A stretch of DNA of 64,000 nucleotides from Halorussus gelatinilyticus (GCF_023238445.1 NZ_CP096658.1:2108001-2172000); one strand, 5' to 3'. Positions 24,486 through 33,456 are shown, numbered from the stretch's first letter. Translations and numbers: made by a program. The notes: generated by a model not told the origin, from the letters alone.

Positions 24486-27058
24486 TAATCACCGAGAAGG
24501 ACAACGCGGCCAGACGCATCGCCGACATCCTGAGCGGCGAATCCGCCGAGGCCGAGCGCAAGAACGGCGTCAACGTCTACAAGTGGGGCGGACGACGATG
24601 CATCGGGCTGTCGGGCCACGTCGTCGGCGTGGACTTCCCCGACGAGTACAACGACTGGCGCGACGTAGAGCCGGTCGAACTCATCGACGCGCCCATCGAG
24701 AAGAAGGCCACGAAGGAGAACATCGTCTCGACACTGCGCATCCTCGCGCGGAAGGCCGACCAAGTTACCATCGCGACCGACTACGACCGCGAGGGCGAAC
24801 TCATCGGCAAGGAGGCGTGGGAACTCGTCCGCGACGTGAACGACGAGGTGCCGATTCGCCGGGTCCGGTTCTCCTCCATCACGCAGAACGAGGTCACGAA
24901 CGCCTTCGAGAACCCCGACGAGTTGGACTTCGACCTGGCGGCCGCGGGCGAAGCGCGCCAAGAAATCGACCTCATCTGGGGTGCCGCCCTCACTCGGTTC
25001 CTCTCGCTGTCCTCCCGGCAGTTGGGCGACGACTTCATCTCGGTCGGCCGCGTCCAGTCGCCGACCCTCAAACTCATCGTGGACCGCGAGCGCGAAATCG
25101 AGGCGTTCGACCCCGAGGACTACTGGGAACTGTTCGCCGACCTGCTGAAAGCGCCGGACGCGAACGACGGCGAAGACGACTCCGCGGAGTTCGAAGCGCA
25201 GTACTTCTACCGCGACGAGGACGACAACGAGGCCGAGCGCGTCTGGGACGAGGAGACCGCGGAGAGCGTCTTCGAGGCGCTCGAAACCGCCGCGTCGGCG
25301 ACCGTCGAGCGCGTCAACCGGCGCACCCGGACCGACGACCCGCCCGCGCCGTTCAACACCACGCAGTTCATCCGGGCCGCGAGCAGTCTGGGCTACTCGG
25401 CACAGCAGGCGATGAGCATCGCCGAAGACCTCTACACCGCGGGGTACATGACCTACCCCCGGACCGACAACACGGTCTACCCCGACGACTTGGACCCCGA
25501 GGAACTGCTCGACACGTTCTCGGGCAACTACCACTTCGGCGACGACGCCGACGACCTGCTGGAACTGGACGACCTCGAACCCACCGAGGGCGACGAGGAG
25601 ACCACCGACCACCCGCCGATTCACCCGACCGAGGACGTGCCGACGAAGGGCGACCTGAGCGACGACGAGTGGGAGATATACGAACTCGTCGTCCGGCGGT
25701 TCTTCGCCACGGTCGCCGAGTCGGCGACGTGGGAACATCTCAAGGTGGTCACCGCCGTCGAAGCGGCCGCGGCGGGGGACGACCACACCCTGAAGTCCAA
25801 CGGCAAGCGCCTGCTGAAGGAGGGCTACCACGCGGTCTACCCCTACTTCAACACCTCCGAGAACTACGTCCCCGACGTCGCGGAGGGCGAGGAACTCGAG
25901 GTCACGGACGCCCGCATCGAGGACAAGCAGACCCAACCGCCCCGCAGATACGGCCAGTCGCGGCTCATCGAGACGATGGAGAAGATGGGCATCGGGACGA
26001 AGGCGACCCGCCACGAGACCATCGAGAAGCTCTACGACCGCGGCTACGTCGAGAGCGACCCGCCCCGCCCGACCCAACTCGCCGAGGCCGTGGTCGAGGC
26101 GGCCGAGAAGTTCGCGGAGTTGGTCGTCAGCGAGGAGATGACCGCCGAACTCGAGGAGGACATGACCGCCATCGCGGAGGGCGAGGCCGACCTGAGCGAG
26201 GTGGCCGACGAGTCCCGCGAGTATCTGGAGCAGGTGTTCGAGGACCTGCGCGACTCCCGCGAGGAGGTCGGCGACCTGCTCCAGAAGTCGCTGAAGGCCG
26301 ACAAGAAGCTGGGTCCCTGTCCCGAGTCGGACCACGAACTGCTGGTCCGCCAGAGTCGCAACGGCTCGTACTTCGTCGGCTGTGACGGCTACCCCGACTG
26401 CGAGTACACCCTTCCGCTCCCGAACACGGGCAAGCCCCTCATCTTGGACGAGGAGTGCGACGAACACGGTCTGCGCCACGTCAAGATGCTCGCCGGGCGT
26501 CAGACGTTCGTCCACGGCTGTCCGCTCTGCAAGGCCGAGGAGGCCGACGAGCAGGAGGACGAGGTTATCGGCGTGTGTCCCGAGTGCGGGGAGGGCGTTG
26601 CGACGGAGGAGCAACGAGACGAAGGCGGCGAAGCCGCCGAAGCGGAAGGCGGCGAGTTGGCCATCAAGCACCTCCAGAACGGCTCGCGACTCGTGGGCTG
26701 TACGCGCTACCCGGACTGCGACTACTCGCTCCCGCTCCCGCGCCGGGGCGACATCGAAGTCACCGACGAGCGCTGCGAGGAACACGACCTGCCGGAACTA
26801 ATCGTCCACAACGGCGACGAACCGTGGGAACTGGGCTGTCCCATCTGCAACTACCGGGAGTTCCAGGCCCGCGAGAGCGAGTCGGGGAGCGACCTCGAAT
26901 CGCTCGACGGCATCGGGTCGAAGACCGCCGAGAAGCTCTCGGACGCCGGCATCGAGAGCATCGAGGACCTGAAATCGGCGGAAGTCGAGACGGTGGCCTC
27001 GGAGGTGCAGGGCGTCAGCGAGGACCGACTGCGGGGCTGGCAGGCGAAAGCCGACTGA
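24476..27058 (+). CDS. topA: DNA topoisomerase I, type IA
   Basis: An 860-residue protein. The N-terminal Toprim domain starts LIITEKDNAARRIADIL and has DYDREGELIG; the cleavage core holds MTYPRTDN with the catalytic tyrosine. The C-terminus carries four cysteine clusters (CPESDHE to CDGYPDC; CDEHG to CPLC; CPECG to CTRYPDC; CEEH to CPIC) as zinc ribbons. A helix-hairpin-helix tail follows (LDGIGSKTAEKLSDAGIESI, about 805-825). The enzyme relaxes negatively supercoiled DNA by single-strand passage. GGAGGTGA at 24465-24472 is a strong ribosome-binding site just before the ATG, implying a leadered transcript. Confidence 0.96.
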   Translation: MELIITEKDNAARRIADILSGESAEAERKNGVNVYKWGGRRCIGLSGHVVGVDFPDEYNDWRDVEPVELIDAPIEKKATKENIVSTLRILARKADQVTIATDYDREGELIGKEAWELVRDVNDEVPIRRVRFSSITQNEVTNAFENPDELDFDLAAAGEARQEIDLIWGAALTRFLSLSSRQLGDDFISVGRVQSPTLKLIVDREREIEAFDPEDYWELFADLLKAPDANDGEDDSAEFEAQYFYRDEDDNEAERVWDEETAESVFEALETAASATVERVNRRTRTDDPPAPFNTTQFIRAASSLGYSAQQAMSIAEDLYTAGYMTYPRTDNTVYPDDLDPEELLDTFSGNYHFGDDADDLLELDDLEPTEGDEETTDHPPIHPTEDVPTKGDLSDDEWEIYELVVRRFFATVAESATWEHLKVVTAVEAAAAGDDHTLKSNGKRLLKEGYHAVYPYFNTSENYVPDVAEGEELEVTDARIEDKQTQPPRRYGQSRLIETMEKMGIGTKATRHETIEKLYDRGYVESDPPRPTQLAEAVVEAAEKFAELVVSEEMTAELEEDMTAIAEGEADLSEVADESREYLEQVFEDLRDSREEVGDLLQKSLKADKKLGPCPESDHELLVRQSRNGSYFVGCDGYPDCEYTLPLPNTGKPLILDEECDEHGLRHVKMLAGRQTFVHGCPLCKAEEADEQEDEVIGVCPECGEGVATEEQRDEGGEAAEAEGGELAIKHLQNGSRLVGCTRYPDCDYSLPLPRRGDIEVTDERCEEHDLPELIVHNGDEPWELGCPICNYREFQARESESGSDLESLDGIGSKTAEKLSDAGIESIEDLKSAEVETVASEVQGVSEDRLRGWQAKAD

Positions 27059-27235
27059 ACTCGGTCTCGACCGTCGCCAGCGTTGCTCGGCGTTCCGGCC
27101 GTCCGTCGCTGGGCAGAGAGCTGGGACCGCCGGACACCGGTCGAGAGCGTCGCTCTGCCCGCGAGCGCGCTTCGCAGACGGAGCCGAGAAGCGCTACCGA
27201 AGGGGTTTTACTCGCCGGTTTTGATTACACTGGTA

Positions 27236-27958
27236 ATGAGCAATCCGTGGGCCGACTGGGACCACATCGTCAAACTGGACCCGGACAAGACGCTGGTGGA
27301 GGGCGAGACCTTCGAGGACGTGTGCGAGACCGGCACCGACGCCCTCGAAATCGGGGGGACCCTCGACATGACCCAAGAGAAGATGCAGCGGGTCATCGAC
27401 GCCTGCGCGAAATACGAGGTACCGCTGTATCAGGAACCGAGCAACCCCGCGGTCGTGGTCGAGGACGACGACCTCGACGGCTACCTCGTGCCGGTCGTGC
27501 TGAACGCCGGCGCGGTCTCGTGGATCACCGGCGCGCACAAGGAGTGGGTGCGGATGGACGACGTGGAGTGGGAGCGCACGACCACCGAGGCGTACATCAT
27601 CATGAATCCCGACGCGAGCGTCGCCGAACTCACCGAGGCCGACTGCGACCAGTCGCCCGAGGAGGTCGCGGCCTACGCCGAGGTCGCCGAGCAGATGTTC
27701 GGCCAGGAAATCGTCTACGTCGAGTACTCCGGCACCTTCGGCGACCCCGAGGTTGTCGGGGCGGCCGCGGACGCGCTGGACGAGGCGGCGCTGTTCTACG
27801 GCGGCGGCATCCACGACTACGAGTCGGCGAACACGATGGCCCAGCACGCCGACACCGTGGTCGTCGGCGACTTGGTCCACGACGAGGGCTGTGAGGCGGT
27901 CCGCGAGACCGTCGAGGGCGCGAAGGACGCCAAGAAGACGGCCGCCGAGTCGGTCTGA
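27236..27958 (+). CDS. Geranylgeranylglyceryl phosphate synthase
   Basis: A 240-residue TIM-barrel protein with KLDPDKTL at the start, [22 protein letters not shown], the C-terminal [14 protein letters not shown] and [11 protein letters not shown] (phosphate-binding loop), and [11 protein letters not shown]. It joins sn-glycerol-1-phosphate to geranylgeranyl diphosphate, the first ether bond of archaeal membrane lipids. The ATG at 27236 ([14 protein letters not shown]) follows GGGGTTTTACTC about 30 nt upstream. The gene stands alone after topA, with 177 nt between. Confidence 0.95.
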   Translation: MSNPWADWDHIVKLDPDKTLVEGETFEDVCETGTDALEIGGTLDMTQEKMQRVIDACAKYEVPLYQEPSNPAVVVEDDDLDGYLVPVVLNAGAVSWITGAHKEWVRMDDVEWERTTTEAYIIMNPDASVAELTEADCDQSPEEVAAYAEVAEQMFGQEIVYVEYSGTFGDPEVVGAAADALDEAALFYGGGIHDYESANTMAQHADTVVVGDLVHDEGCEAVRETVEGAKDAKKTAAESV

Positions 27959-28017
27959 CTTCGTTTTCGACTGCGGTGTCCGTCTCGCTACGTCTCTCGC
28001 TTCGGAGGTCGTTTCGG

Positions 28018-28085
28018 TGAACAGCGGTTCGGTCGTCGGACGTCCGAGTGTCGTGAACGGATAACCGAACTGTTCATCCATTCAC
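28018..28085. promoter_or_regulatory. Cluster of inverted repeats upstream of the ABC operon
   Basis: TGAACAGCGGTTCGGT at 28018-28033 is nearly the reverse complement of ACCGAACTGTTCA at 28064-28076. In addition TGAAC (28054-28058) pairs with GTTCA (28072-28076), and GTGAA (28053-28057) with TTCAC (28081-28085). The block ends 26 nt before the ATG at 28111, where a basal promoter should be. A natural candidate binder is the TetR-type protein encoded as third gene of this operon. Confidence 0.45.
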
Positions 28086-28110
28086 AGCGCGAAGACCCAT
28101 CGGTGAAGCC

Positions 28111-29073
28111 ATGACTGCCATCCAGACCCGCGGCCTGACGAAGTACTACGGCGACACCCGCGGCATCGACGACCTCTCCATCGAAGTCGAGGCGGGCGAG
28201 GTGTTCGGGTTCCTCGGGCCGAACGGCGCGGGCAAGACCACGACCATCCGGACGCTGCTGGGCTTTGTCGCGCCGACCGGCGGGTCGGCGACGCTGCTCG
28301 GCCACGACGTGACCGACGAAGCGGCGCTTCTCGACGCCAAGCGGCGAATCGGCTACCTGCCCAGCGAACCCGGCTTGGACGAGGGCGTGACCGGCGAGCG
28401 CCTGATTCGGTACCACGCCGCGCTGAAGGGCGACGAGCGGAGCGACGAGTTGCTCGACCGATTCGACCCGCCGATAGCGCGCGAGGTCGGCGAGTACTCG
28501 ACCGGTAACAAGCAGAAACTCGCGCTCGTGCTGGCGTTCATGCACGACCCCGACCTCGTTATCATGGACGAACCGACCTCGGGGTTGGACCCCCTGATGC
28601 AGGAACGCCTCTACGAGTTCATCGAGGAGGAGCGGACCGGCGGGACGACGTTCTTCTTCTCCAGCCACGTCCTCAGCGAGGTCCGGCGGGTCTGCGACCG
28701 CGTAGGCATCATCCGCGACGGGCGACTCGTGGCGATGGAAGGCGTCGAGGAACTACTGGACCGGTCGGGCAAGCGCGTCCGCGTCGGCGTCGGAGACGCC
28801 ATCGACCCCGCCGACTTCGAAATCGCGGGCGTCCACGACTTGGAAGTGAGCGACGGCGACGCCTCGTTCATGTTCACCGGCGAGTACGACGACCTGCTGG
28901 ACCACCTTCGGAACTATCACGTCGTGGATCTCGACGTCGAGGAAGCCCCGCTCGAAGACGTATTCATGAAGTTTTACGACGATGCGCCGGCCGGGGCGAC
29001 CGGCGCGGAGTCGGGGTCCGACTCCGCGCCCACCGGGACCGCGGCGTCCGCGGGAGGCGAGACCGATGCTTGA
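28111..29073 (+). CDS. ABC transporter ATP-binding protein
   Basis: A 320-residue ATPase of the ABC-2 exporter type. Walker A is GPNGAGKTTTIR (about 38-49), Walker B LVIMDEPTSGLDP, and the H-loop SSHVLSEV. The signature reads YSTGNKQKLALVLA rather than the usual SGG form. A C-terminal extension (about 225-300) has a beta-rich regulatory part and ends in a Gly/Ala/Ser-rich tail. It powers the adjacent permease, whose start overlaps its last 8 nt. Its substrate is unknown; relatives export drugs, lipids or peptides. The upstream inverted repeats suggest regulation by the operon's own TetR protein. Confidence 0.93.
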   Translation: MTAIQTRGLTKYYGDTRGIDDLSIEVEAGEVFGFLGPNGAGKTTTIRTLLGFVAPTGGSATLLGHDVTDEAALLDAKRRIGYLPSEPGLDEGVTGERLIRYHAALKGDERSDELLDRFDPPIAREVGEYSTGNKQKLALVLAFMHDPDLVIMDEPTSGLDPLMQERLYEFIEEERTGGTTFFFSSHVLSEVRRVCDRVGIIRDGRLVAMEGVEELLDRSGKRVRVGVGDAIDPADFEIAGVHDLEVSDGDASFMFTGEYDDLLDHLRNYHVVDLDVEEAPLEDVFMKFYDDAPAGATGAESGSDSAPTGTAASAGGETDA

Positions 29074-29866
29074 GGTCGCCACCTACGAGTCCGAGCGCCG
29101 GATTCGGGGCGCGCTCGTGCTGGGCGTCCTGCTGGCCGCGATGTCCCTGCTGTTCGTCGCGCTGTTCCCCTCCATCGCCAACTCTGGCGCGGACTTGGAC
29201 GCCTACATGGAGAGCCTGCCGCCCGCGATGCGGGCGGCGTTCGGCGCGACCGGCGCGTTCTCCATCGCCACCATCGAGGGGTTTCTGGCGGTCGAACTCT
29301 ACCAGTTCTTCTGGTTGCTCCTGCTGGGCATCTACACGGCCTACGTCGCAGGTGGACTCGTCGCCGGCGACGTGGAGCGCGGTCGGATGGACGTGTTGCT
29401 CGCCGCGCCCGTCTCCCGGCGGCGCGTCGTGGTCGAGAAGTTCGCCTCGCTGGTGCCGGTCGTGGTCACGGTCAACGTAATCGTCGGCGTCGCGGTGTAC
29501 GCCACCGTCCTCGCCATCGGCGAGACCATCCCGCTCGCGGACCTCGCGGCGGTCCACCTGCTGTCGATTCCGTACCTGCTGGCGTGCGGAGCCATCGGCC
29601 TGCTGTTGTCGGTCGCCTTCGACGAGTCCGACGTGGCCAAGCGCGGCGGTCTGGGGGCCATCTTCGCGCTCTTCCTGCTGGAGACGGTCAGCCAGTCGGC
29701 CGACGTGGGCTGGCTCGGTGCCATCAGCCCGACGCGGTACTACGACCCGACCGCCGTCTTGGTCTCGGGCGAGTACGACTGGGCGGGCGCGCTCGTCCTG
29801 CTGGCCGGGACCGCGCTCCTCGTCGCGGTCAGCGCGGCGTGGTTCCGGAGGAAGGACGTCGCGTGA
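29066..29866 (+). CDS. ABC-2 type permease
   Basis: A 266-residue membrane protein with six predicted helices. The N-terminus MLEVATYESERRIRGALVLG leads into TM1, and GGLVAGDVERGRMDVLLAAPVSRRRVVVEKF is the characteristic ABC-2 loop. It overlaps the ATPase gene by 8 nt and is followed 46 nt later by the TetR gene. With a single ATPase it probably works as a homodimeric exporter. The large loop between TM1 and TM2 (about 40-75) could face outside. Confidence 0.9.
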   Translation: MLEVATYESERRIRGALVLGVLLAAMSLLFVALFPSIANSGADLDAYMESLPPAMRAAFGATGAFSIATIEGFLAVELYQFFWLLLLGIYTAYVAGGLVAGDVERGRMDVLLAAPVSRRRVVVEKFASLVPVVVTVNVIVGVAVYATVLAIGETIPLADLAAVHLLSIPYLLACGAIGLLLSVAFDESDVAKRGGLGAIFALFLLETVSQSADVGWLGAISPTRYYDPTAVLVSGEYDWAGALVLLAGTALLVAVSAAWFRRKDVA

Positions 29867-29912
29867 CGCTTCCGATGGAGCGATACCGACCGAGCTCCGA
29901 AGGGGGAACCGG

Positions 29913-30563
29913 ATGAGAGGCTTCGACGCCGACGAGCGCGAGCGCATCCGCCGCCGACTCCGGGAGACCGGCCGGGACCTGTTCGCGCGCTACGGACTCG
30001 ACAAGACGACCATCGCGGACCTGACCGACCCCGCGGACATCGCCAACGGGACGTTCTACCGGTTCTACGACTCGAAGGAGGAACTCTACTTCGAGATTCT
30101 GCGCGAGGAGGGCGAGCGACTCGCCGCCGACATCCTCGCCGAGTCGTTCGAGCGCGTCGGTGCGGGTGAGGGTGACGGTGAGAGCAGGGACGAGGACGCA
30201 CTCTCCCCCGAGGAGGGAATCGTCGCGTTTCTCACCCTGCTCTGCGAGGAGATAGAGACCAACTCCCTCGTGCGCAGACTGATCGTGGACGACGACCTCT
30301 CGCGGTTGATGGCCCAGTTCAGCGACGACGAACTGCGCGAAGAGCAGGCCCAGTCGCTGTCTTACGTCGTCCCCTACGTCGAGCGGTGGCAGGCCGAAGG
30401 ACACCTCCGGGAGGGCGACCCGGAGGTCCTCGCGGCCGCGATGGGCGTCGTGAAGTTCGTCGCCTACCACAAGGACGACTTCCACGACGAGGCGTTCTAC
30501 CGTGCAGTTCGAAACGCCCTCATCGAAGTCGTCGCGGCGGGGTTGACTACCGACGGCGCGTAA
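29913..30563 (+). CDS. TetR/AcrR family regulator
   Basis: A 216-residue protein. The N-terminal HTH (about 8-55) reads [19 protein letters not shown], then [22 protein letters not shown], the standard TetR DNA-binding core. The C-terminal ligand domain is all-helical, with an acidic insert (about 80-100). Encoded immediately after the ABC exporter, it most likely represses that operon and is released by the exported compound or a related molecule. The ATG at 29913 is chosen because the HTH normally begins within about ten residues of the start. Confidence 0.9.
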   Translation: MRGFDADERERIRRRLRETGRDLFARYGLDKTTIADLTDPADIANGTFYRFYDSKEELYFEILREEGERLAADILAESFERVGAGEGDGESRDEDALSPEEGIVAFLTLLCEEIETNSLVRRLIVDDDLSRLMAQFSDDELREEQAQSLSYVVPYVERWQAEGHLREGDPEVLAAAMGVVKFVAYHKDDFHDEAFYRAVRNALIEVVAAGLTTDGA

Positions 30564-30681
30564 GACGGGCGGACCGACCGCCCCAGACCTTCAAACGAGT
30601 AGGCGATTTTCACCTCACCCCGGCACAACCCGAGGGAGTGCGAGACCGCACCTACGCCGCGGACGCCGAACCGGGCGCGAC

Positions 30682-30960
30682 CCCGATCTCTCGACGGGGT
30701 TCGACCTGATGCACCCGAGCATGGAACTGGTCTCCGGCGGCCAGCGCGAGCACCGCTACGACCGACTGGTCGAAGGATTCGAACAGCAGGGACTCGACCC
30801 CGCGGCGTTCGACTACTACACTCGGATGTTCGAGTACGGCATGCCGCCCCACGCCGGGTGGGGACTCGGCGGCGAGCGCCTCGTGATGACGATGCTCGGA
30901 CTGGAGAACATCCGCGAGGCCGTGCTGTTCCCGCGGGACAGACAGCGACTCTCGCCGTAG
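30682..30960 (+). pseudogene. aspS: C-terminal fragment of aspartyl-tRNA synthetase
   Basis: The frame reads [20 protein letters not shown] onward to the stop at 30958-30960, about 92 codons. It contains [30 protein letters not shown] (class II motif 3) and the terminal [16 protein letters not shown]. These are the last residues of archaeal AspRS, which is about 430 residues long. The anticodon domain and motifs 1 and 2 are absent, so it cannot aminoacylate. An ATG at 30709 could still express 83 residues. It is probably a relic of a partial duplication or recombination. A full aspS is expected elsewhere in the genome. Confidence 0.85.
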
Positions 30961-31000
30961 CTCGGACTGCCTGCCGGACGTCCGCCGCCGTCCATCGTCG

Positions 31001-31006
31001 AAAAAA
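31001..31006 (-). terminator. T-run downstream of the cysteine-rich protein gene
   Basis: Six A on the plus strand give TTTTTT on the minus strand, 14-19 nt after the stop codon at 31020. A run of T of this kind is the usual archaeal termination signal. Confidence 0.5.
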
Positions 31007-31019
31007 TCGCTCGCCGACC

Positions 31020-31703
31020 TCAACACCCGCAGGCTTCGCAACAGGGGTCGACGTAGCCGGGGAACTGGTGACAGCACCCCGTGACGTAGCCGACGTCGCA
31101 ACCGCTCTGTTCGCAACACTCGACTTGGTAAACCTTGTAGTTGCCAGTGTTGTCGTCGCAGAGCTGGTTGTCGCAGGCTTCCGTGAGGGCGCATCGCTCC
31201 TGAATCGTCACGCCGTCCTTCGAGTCGTAATCGAGGCGCTGGACTGTCTCCCCGCGGTCGAGGTAGCCGTAGGCCCGACCCGCCTCGGGTTGGACGATGA
31301 GGTGGAGGTCGTACTCGTCGGTGCGGTACGCGAGGTCGATGTGGGCGGTCAGGCCCTCGTCGGCCGACACCGCGCCGACGTTGACGCTCCGGTCGCGTTC
31401 GAGGTGTTCTCCCGTCGGCTTCGGTTCGGTCACGAGGTCCGCGGGGTCGGCGCTATCGACCAGTCCCTCGGCTTCGAGCGCGGCGAGGAACTCGCCAGCG
31501 TGTTCGGCGACGCGCTCGCGGACCACCGCTTCGGCGTCGTACTGGGCGCGAACCTGCTCCTTCTGAGCCATGCTCGCGTACCCCGCGGCGTCCGAGGCGC
31601 TGGCGGTTCCCGCGCTCGCCGCGGCGACGGACCCCGCGGCGACTCCCTTCAGCAGGCTTCGTCGGCTGGCGTTCACGTCGTCGGTCTGGTCGTCTCGGAA
31701 CAT
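31020..31703 (-). CDS. Tat-exported protein with twelve-cysteine tail, halocin-like candidate
   Basis: A 227-residue precursor. A Tat signal occupies about 12-38 (SRRSLLKGVAAGSVAAASAG). A middle region (about 45-165) is acidic, with a helix (EQVRAQYDAEAVVRERVAE) and strands (HIDLAYRTDEYDLHLIVQP). The last 57 residues hold twelve cysteines (171, 177, 182, 196, 197, 202, 210, 211, 221, 222, 225, 227), with CC pairs and ending CGC. The layout of Tat signal, pro-region and Cys-rich tail resembles halocin C8 precursors, in which the N-terminal part acts as immunity protein. I see no clear sequence identity to HalC8, so this is a resemblance of layout. The start is supported by a very AT-rich promoter. 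Confidence 0.7.
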   Translation of the reverse strand: MFRDDQTDDVNASRRSLLKGVAAGSVAAASAGTASASDAAGYASMAQKEQVRAQYDAEAVVRERVAEHAGEFLAALEAEGLVDSADPADLVTEPKPTGEHLERDRSVNVGAVSADEGLTAHIDLAYRTDEYDLHLIVQPEAGRAYGYLDRGETVQRLDYDSKDGVTIQERCALTEACDNQLCDDNTGNYKVYQVECCEQSGCDVGYVTGCCHQFPGYVDPCCEACGC

Positions 31704-31839
31704 GCACACACAATTTTCTTTCTTATTAATATTTAATTTAATGTCTAGATATTTAGTCTCGGGTGCACCCGAACGCAGGGCCGGGTCCGCGCCGACGAAT
31801 AGTACAAACGTTATACGGACCGACTCGAAAGAGTGGCGC
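31704..31839. promoter_or_regulatory. Divergent promoter region
   Basis: The 136 nt between divergent genes hold a very AT-rich block (31711-31756, including TTATTAATATTTAATTTAAT), which supplies the minus-strand promoter of the cysteine-rich protein. On the plus strand AAACGTTATACG (31806-31817) lies about 28 nt upstream of the pantoate kinase ATG. The AT-rich block contrasts with the otherwise GC-rich window. Confidence 0.6.
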
Positions 31840-32676
31840 ATGACCGACGACTCGTCGCGGGCGTTCGTGCCGGGCCACGTCACCGGCTTCTTCAGCGTTC
31901 ACGAGGCCGACGACCCCGAGCAGGCAGGTTCCCGTGGCGCGGGCCTGACCCTCTCGGAGGGCGTGACCGTCGAGGTCGAACCCGCCGCCGAGACCGGAAT
32001 GCAACTGAACGACGAACCCGCCGCTATCGAGGCGGTGACGCGCGTTTTGGAGGAACTCGACGTGGACGCCTACGTCCGAGCGGAGACGGACCTGCCGGTC
32101 GGCGCGGGCTTCGGCGTCTCGGGTGCGGCCGCGCTCGGGACCACGCTCGCCGCGAACCGGACCTTCGACTGCGGACGCTCGGAGAACGAACTCGTCGCCG
32201 TCGCCCACGCCGCGGAGGTCCACGCCGGGACCGGACTCGGCGACGTGGTGGCCCAAGCCCGCGGCGGCGTTCCGATTCGACTCGACCCCGGCGCGCCGGA
32301 GTACAACCGACTCGACGGCGTGCCCGAGCGAACTCGCGTCGAGTACCTGACGCTGGGCGAGCGCTCGACCTCGGCGGTCCTCTCGGGGAACACCGACCGC
32401 CTCTCGGAGGTCGGCGTGGACAAACTCGTTCGTCTCGTCGAGGAGCCGACGCTGGCGACGCTGATGGCGGTCTCGCGTGAGTTCGCCAGCGAGGCCGACC
32501 TGCTGACGTCCGAGGTCGAGAGCGTCCTCTCGGAGGTCGAGGCGGTCGGCGGCGAGGCGGCGATGGCGATGCTCGGCGAGACCGTCTTCGCGCTGGGCAA
32601 CGGTCTCTCGCGGGCGGGCTACGACCCCGAGACCTGCGAGACCCACCCCGCGGGCGCGACGCTGCAGATGGACTGA
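31840..32676 (+). CDS. Pantoate kinase (GHMP family)
   Basis: A 278-residue protein. It opens RAFVPGHVTGFFSVHEADDP and has the GHMP ATP-binding loop DLPVGAGFGVSGAAALGTTL (about 88-107), then AAEVHAGTGLGDVVAQARGG. This is archaeal pantoate kinase, which phosphorylates pantoate to 4-phosphopantoate. It is followed 30 nt later by phosphopantothenate synthetase, the next enzyme of the archaeal coenzyme A route. A TATA-like box about 28 nt upstream and a TTTTT run right after the stop frame the gene. Confidence 0.92.
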   Translation: MTDDSSRAFVPGHVTGFFSVHEADDPEQAGSRGAGLTLSEGVTVEVEPAAETGMQLNDEPAAIEAVTRVLEELDVDAYVRAETDLPVGAGFGVSGAAALGTTLAANRTFDCGRSENELVAVAHAAEVHAGTGLGDVVAQARGGVPIRLDPGAPEYNRLDGVPERTRVEYLTLGERSTSAVLSGNTDRLSEVGVDKLVRLVEEPTLATLMAVSREFASEADLLTSEVESVLSEVEAVGGEAAMAMLGETVFALGNGLSRAGYDPETCETHPAGATLQMD

Positions 32677-32706
32677 TTTTTCCCGGCCGGGAGCCGACAG
32701 GGAGAT

Positions 32707-33456
32707 ATGACCGAAATTCCCGACGACCACCCCCGCGCCGAGTCGCTCCGGACCCGCCACCGAATCGAGGATGGCGTCGAGTTGGGCATCACGAGCAAGC
32801 AGGGTCTCATCGCGCAGGGCCGCGGCGAGGCCTACGACTACCTGCTCGGCGAGGAGACCATCCCGAGCGCCGACGCCGCCGAGCGCGCCGCGGCCGCCCG
32901 GTTGCTACTCGCCGACCACCCCGTCCTCTCGGTGAACGGGAACGTCGCCGCGCTCGTGCCCGGCGAGATGGTCGAACTGGCCGAGGCCGTGGACGCGGAC
33001 CTCGAAGTCAACCTGTTCAACCGGACCGCCGAGCGCATGGAAGCCATCGCGGACCACCTGCGCGACCACGGTGCCGAGGACGTGAAGGGTCTCGCGGCCG
33101 ACGCCCGGATTCCGGGGCTGGACCACGAGCGCGCGAAGGTGGACGAGGACGGCATCCGTTCGGCCGACGTGGTGGTCGTCCCGCTGGAGGACGGCGACCG
33201 GGCGGAGGCGCTGGCCGAGATGGGCAAGACCGAAATCGTCGTGGACCTGAACCCGATGTCGCGCTCGGCGCAGACCGCCGCGATTCCCGTCATCGACAAC
33301 ATCGTCCGGGCGGTGCCCAATATGACGAAACACGCGAGGGAGTTGCGAGAGCGGGGCGCGAGTCGCGAGGAACTGGAAGCCATCGTCGCGGAGTTCGACC
33401 GCGAGGAAGCGCTCGAAGCGGCGGAGAAGGCGATTCGGCGGGGCGAGTTGGACTGA
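32707..33456 (+). CDS. 4-phosphopantoate--beta-alanine ligase
   Basis: A 249-residue protein, MTEIPDDHPRAESLRTRHRI onward. Family features include GITSKQGLIAQGRGEAYDYLLGE, NGNVAALVPGEMVEL, VNLFNRTAERMEAIADHL and VDLNPMSRSAQTAAIPVIDN. It uses ATP to join 4-phosphopantoate and beta-alanine into 4-phosphopantothenate. The combination with the upstream pantoate kinase replaces the bacterial panC/coaA route and is typical of archaea. The two genes are very likely one transcript (30 nt gap), although the T-run between them could reduce read-through. Confidence 0.94.
   Translation: MTEIPDDHPRAESLRTRHRIEDGVELGITSKQGLIAQGRGEAYDYLLGEETIPSADAAERAAAARLLLADHPVLSVNGNVAALVPGEMVELAEAVDADLEVNLFNRTAERMEAIADHLRDHGAEDVKGLAADARIPGLDHERAKVDEDGIRSADVVVVPLEDGDRAEALAEMGKTEIVVDLNPMSRSAQTAAIPVIDNIVRAVPNMTKHARELRERGASREELEAIVAEFDREEALEAAEKAIRRGELD

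Noticed and set aside
24356-26785. 809-codon minus-strand frame antisense to topA
   Set aside because: It lacks any family motif and is the codon-bias shadow of topA, which has complete catalytic and zinc motifs.
21642-31703. Insertion sequence or integrated element around the secreted proteins
   Set aside because: No transposase, integrase or terminal inverted repeats were recognised, and housekeeping genes lie in between.
31020-31703. Direct assignment as halocin C8
   Set aside because: The tail does not show recognisable HalC8 sequence; only the precursor layout is similar.
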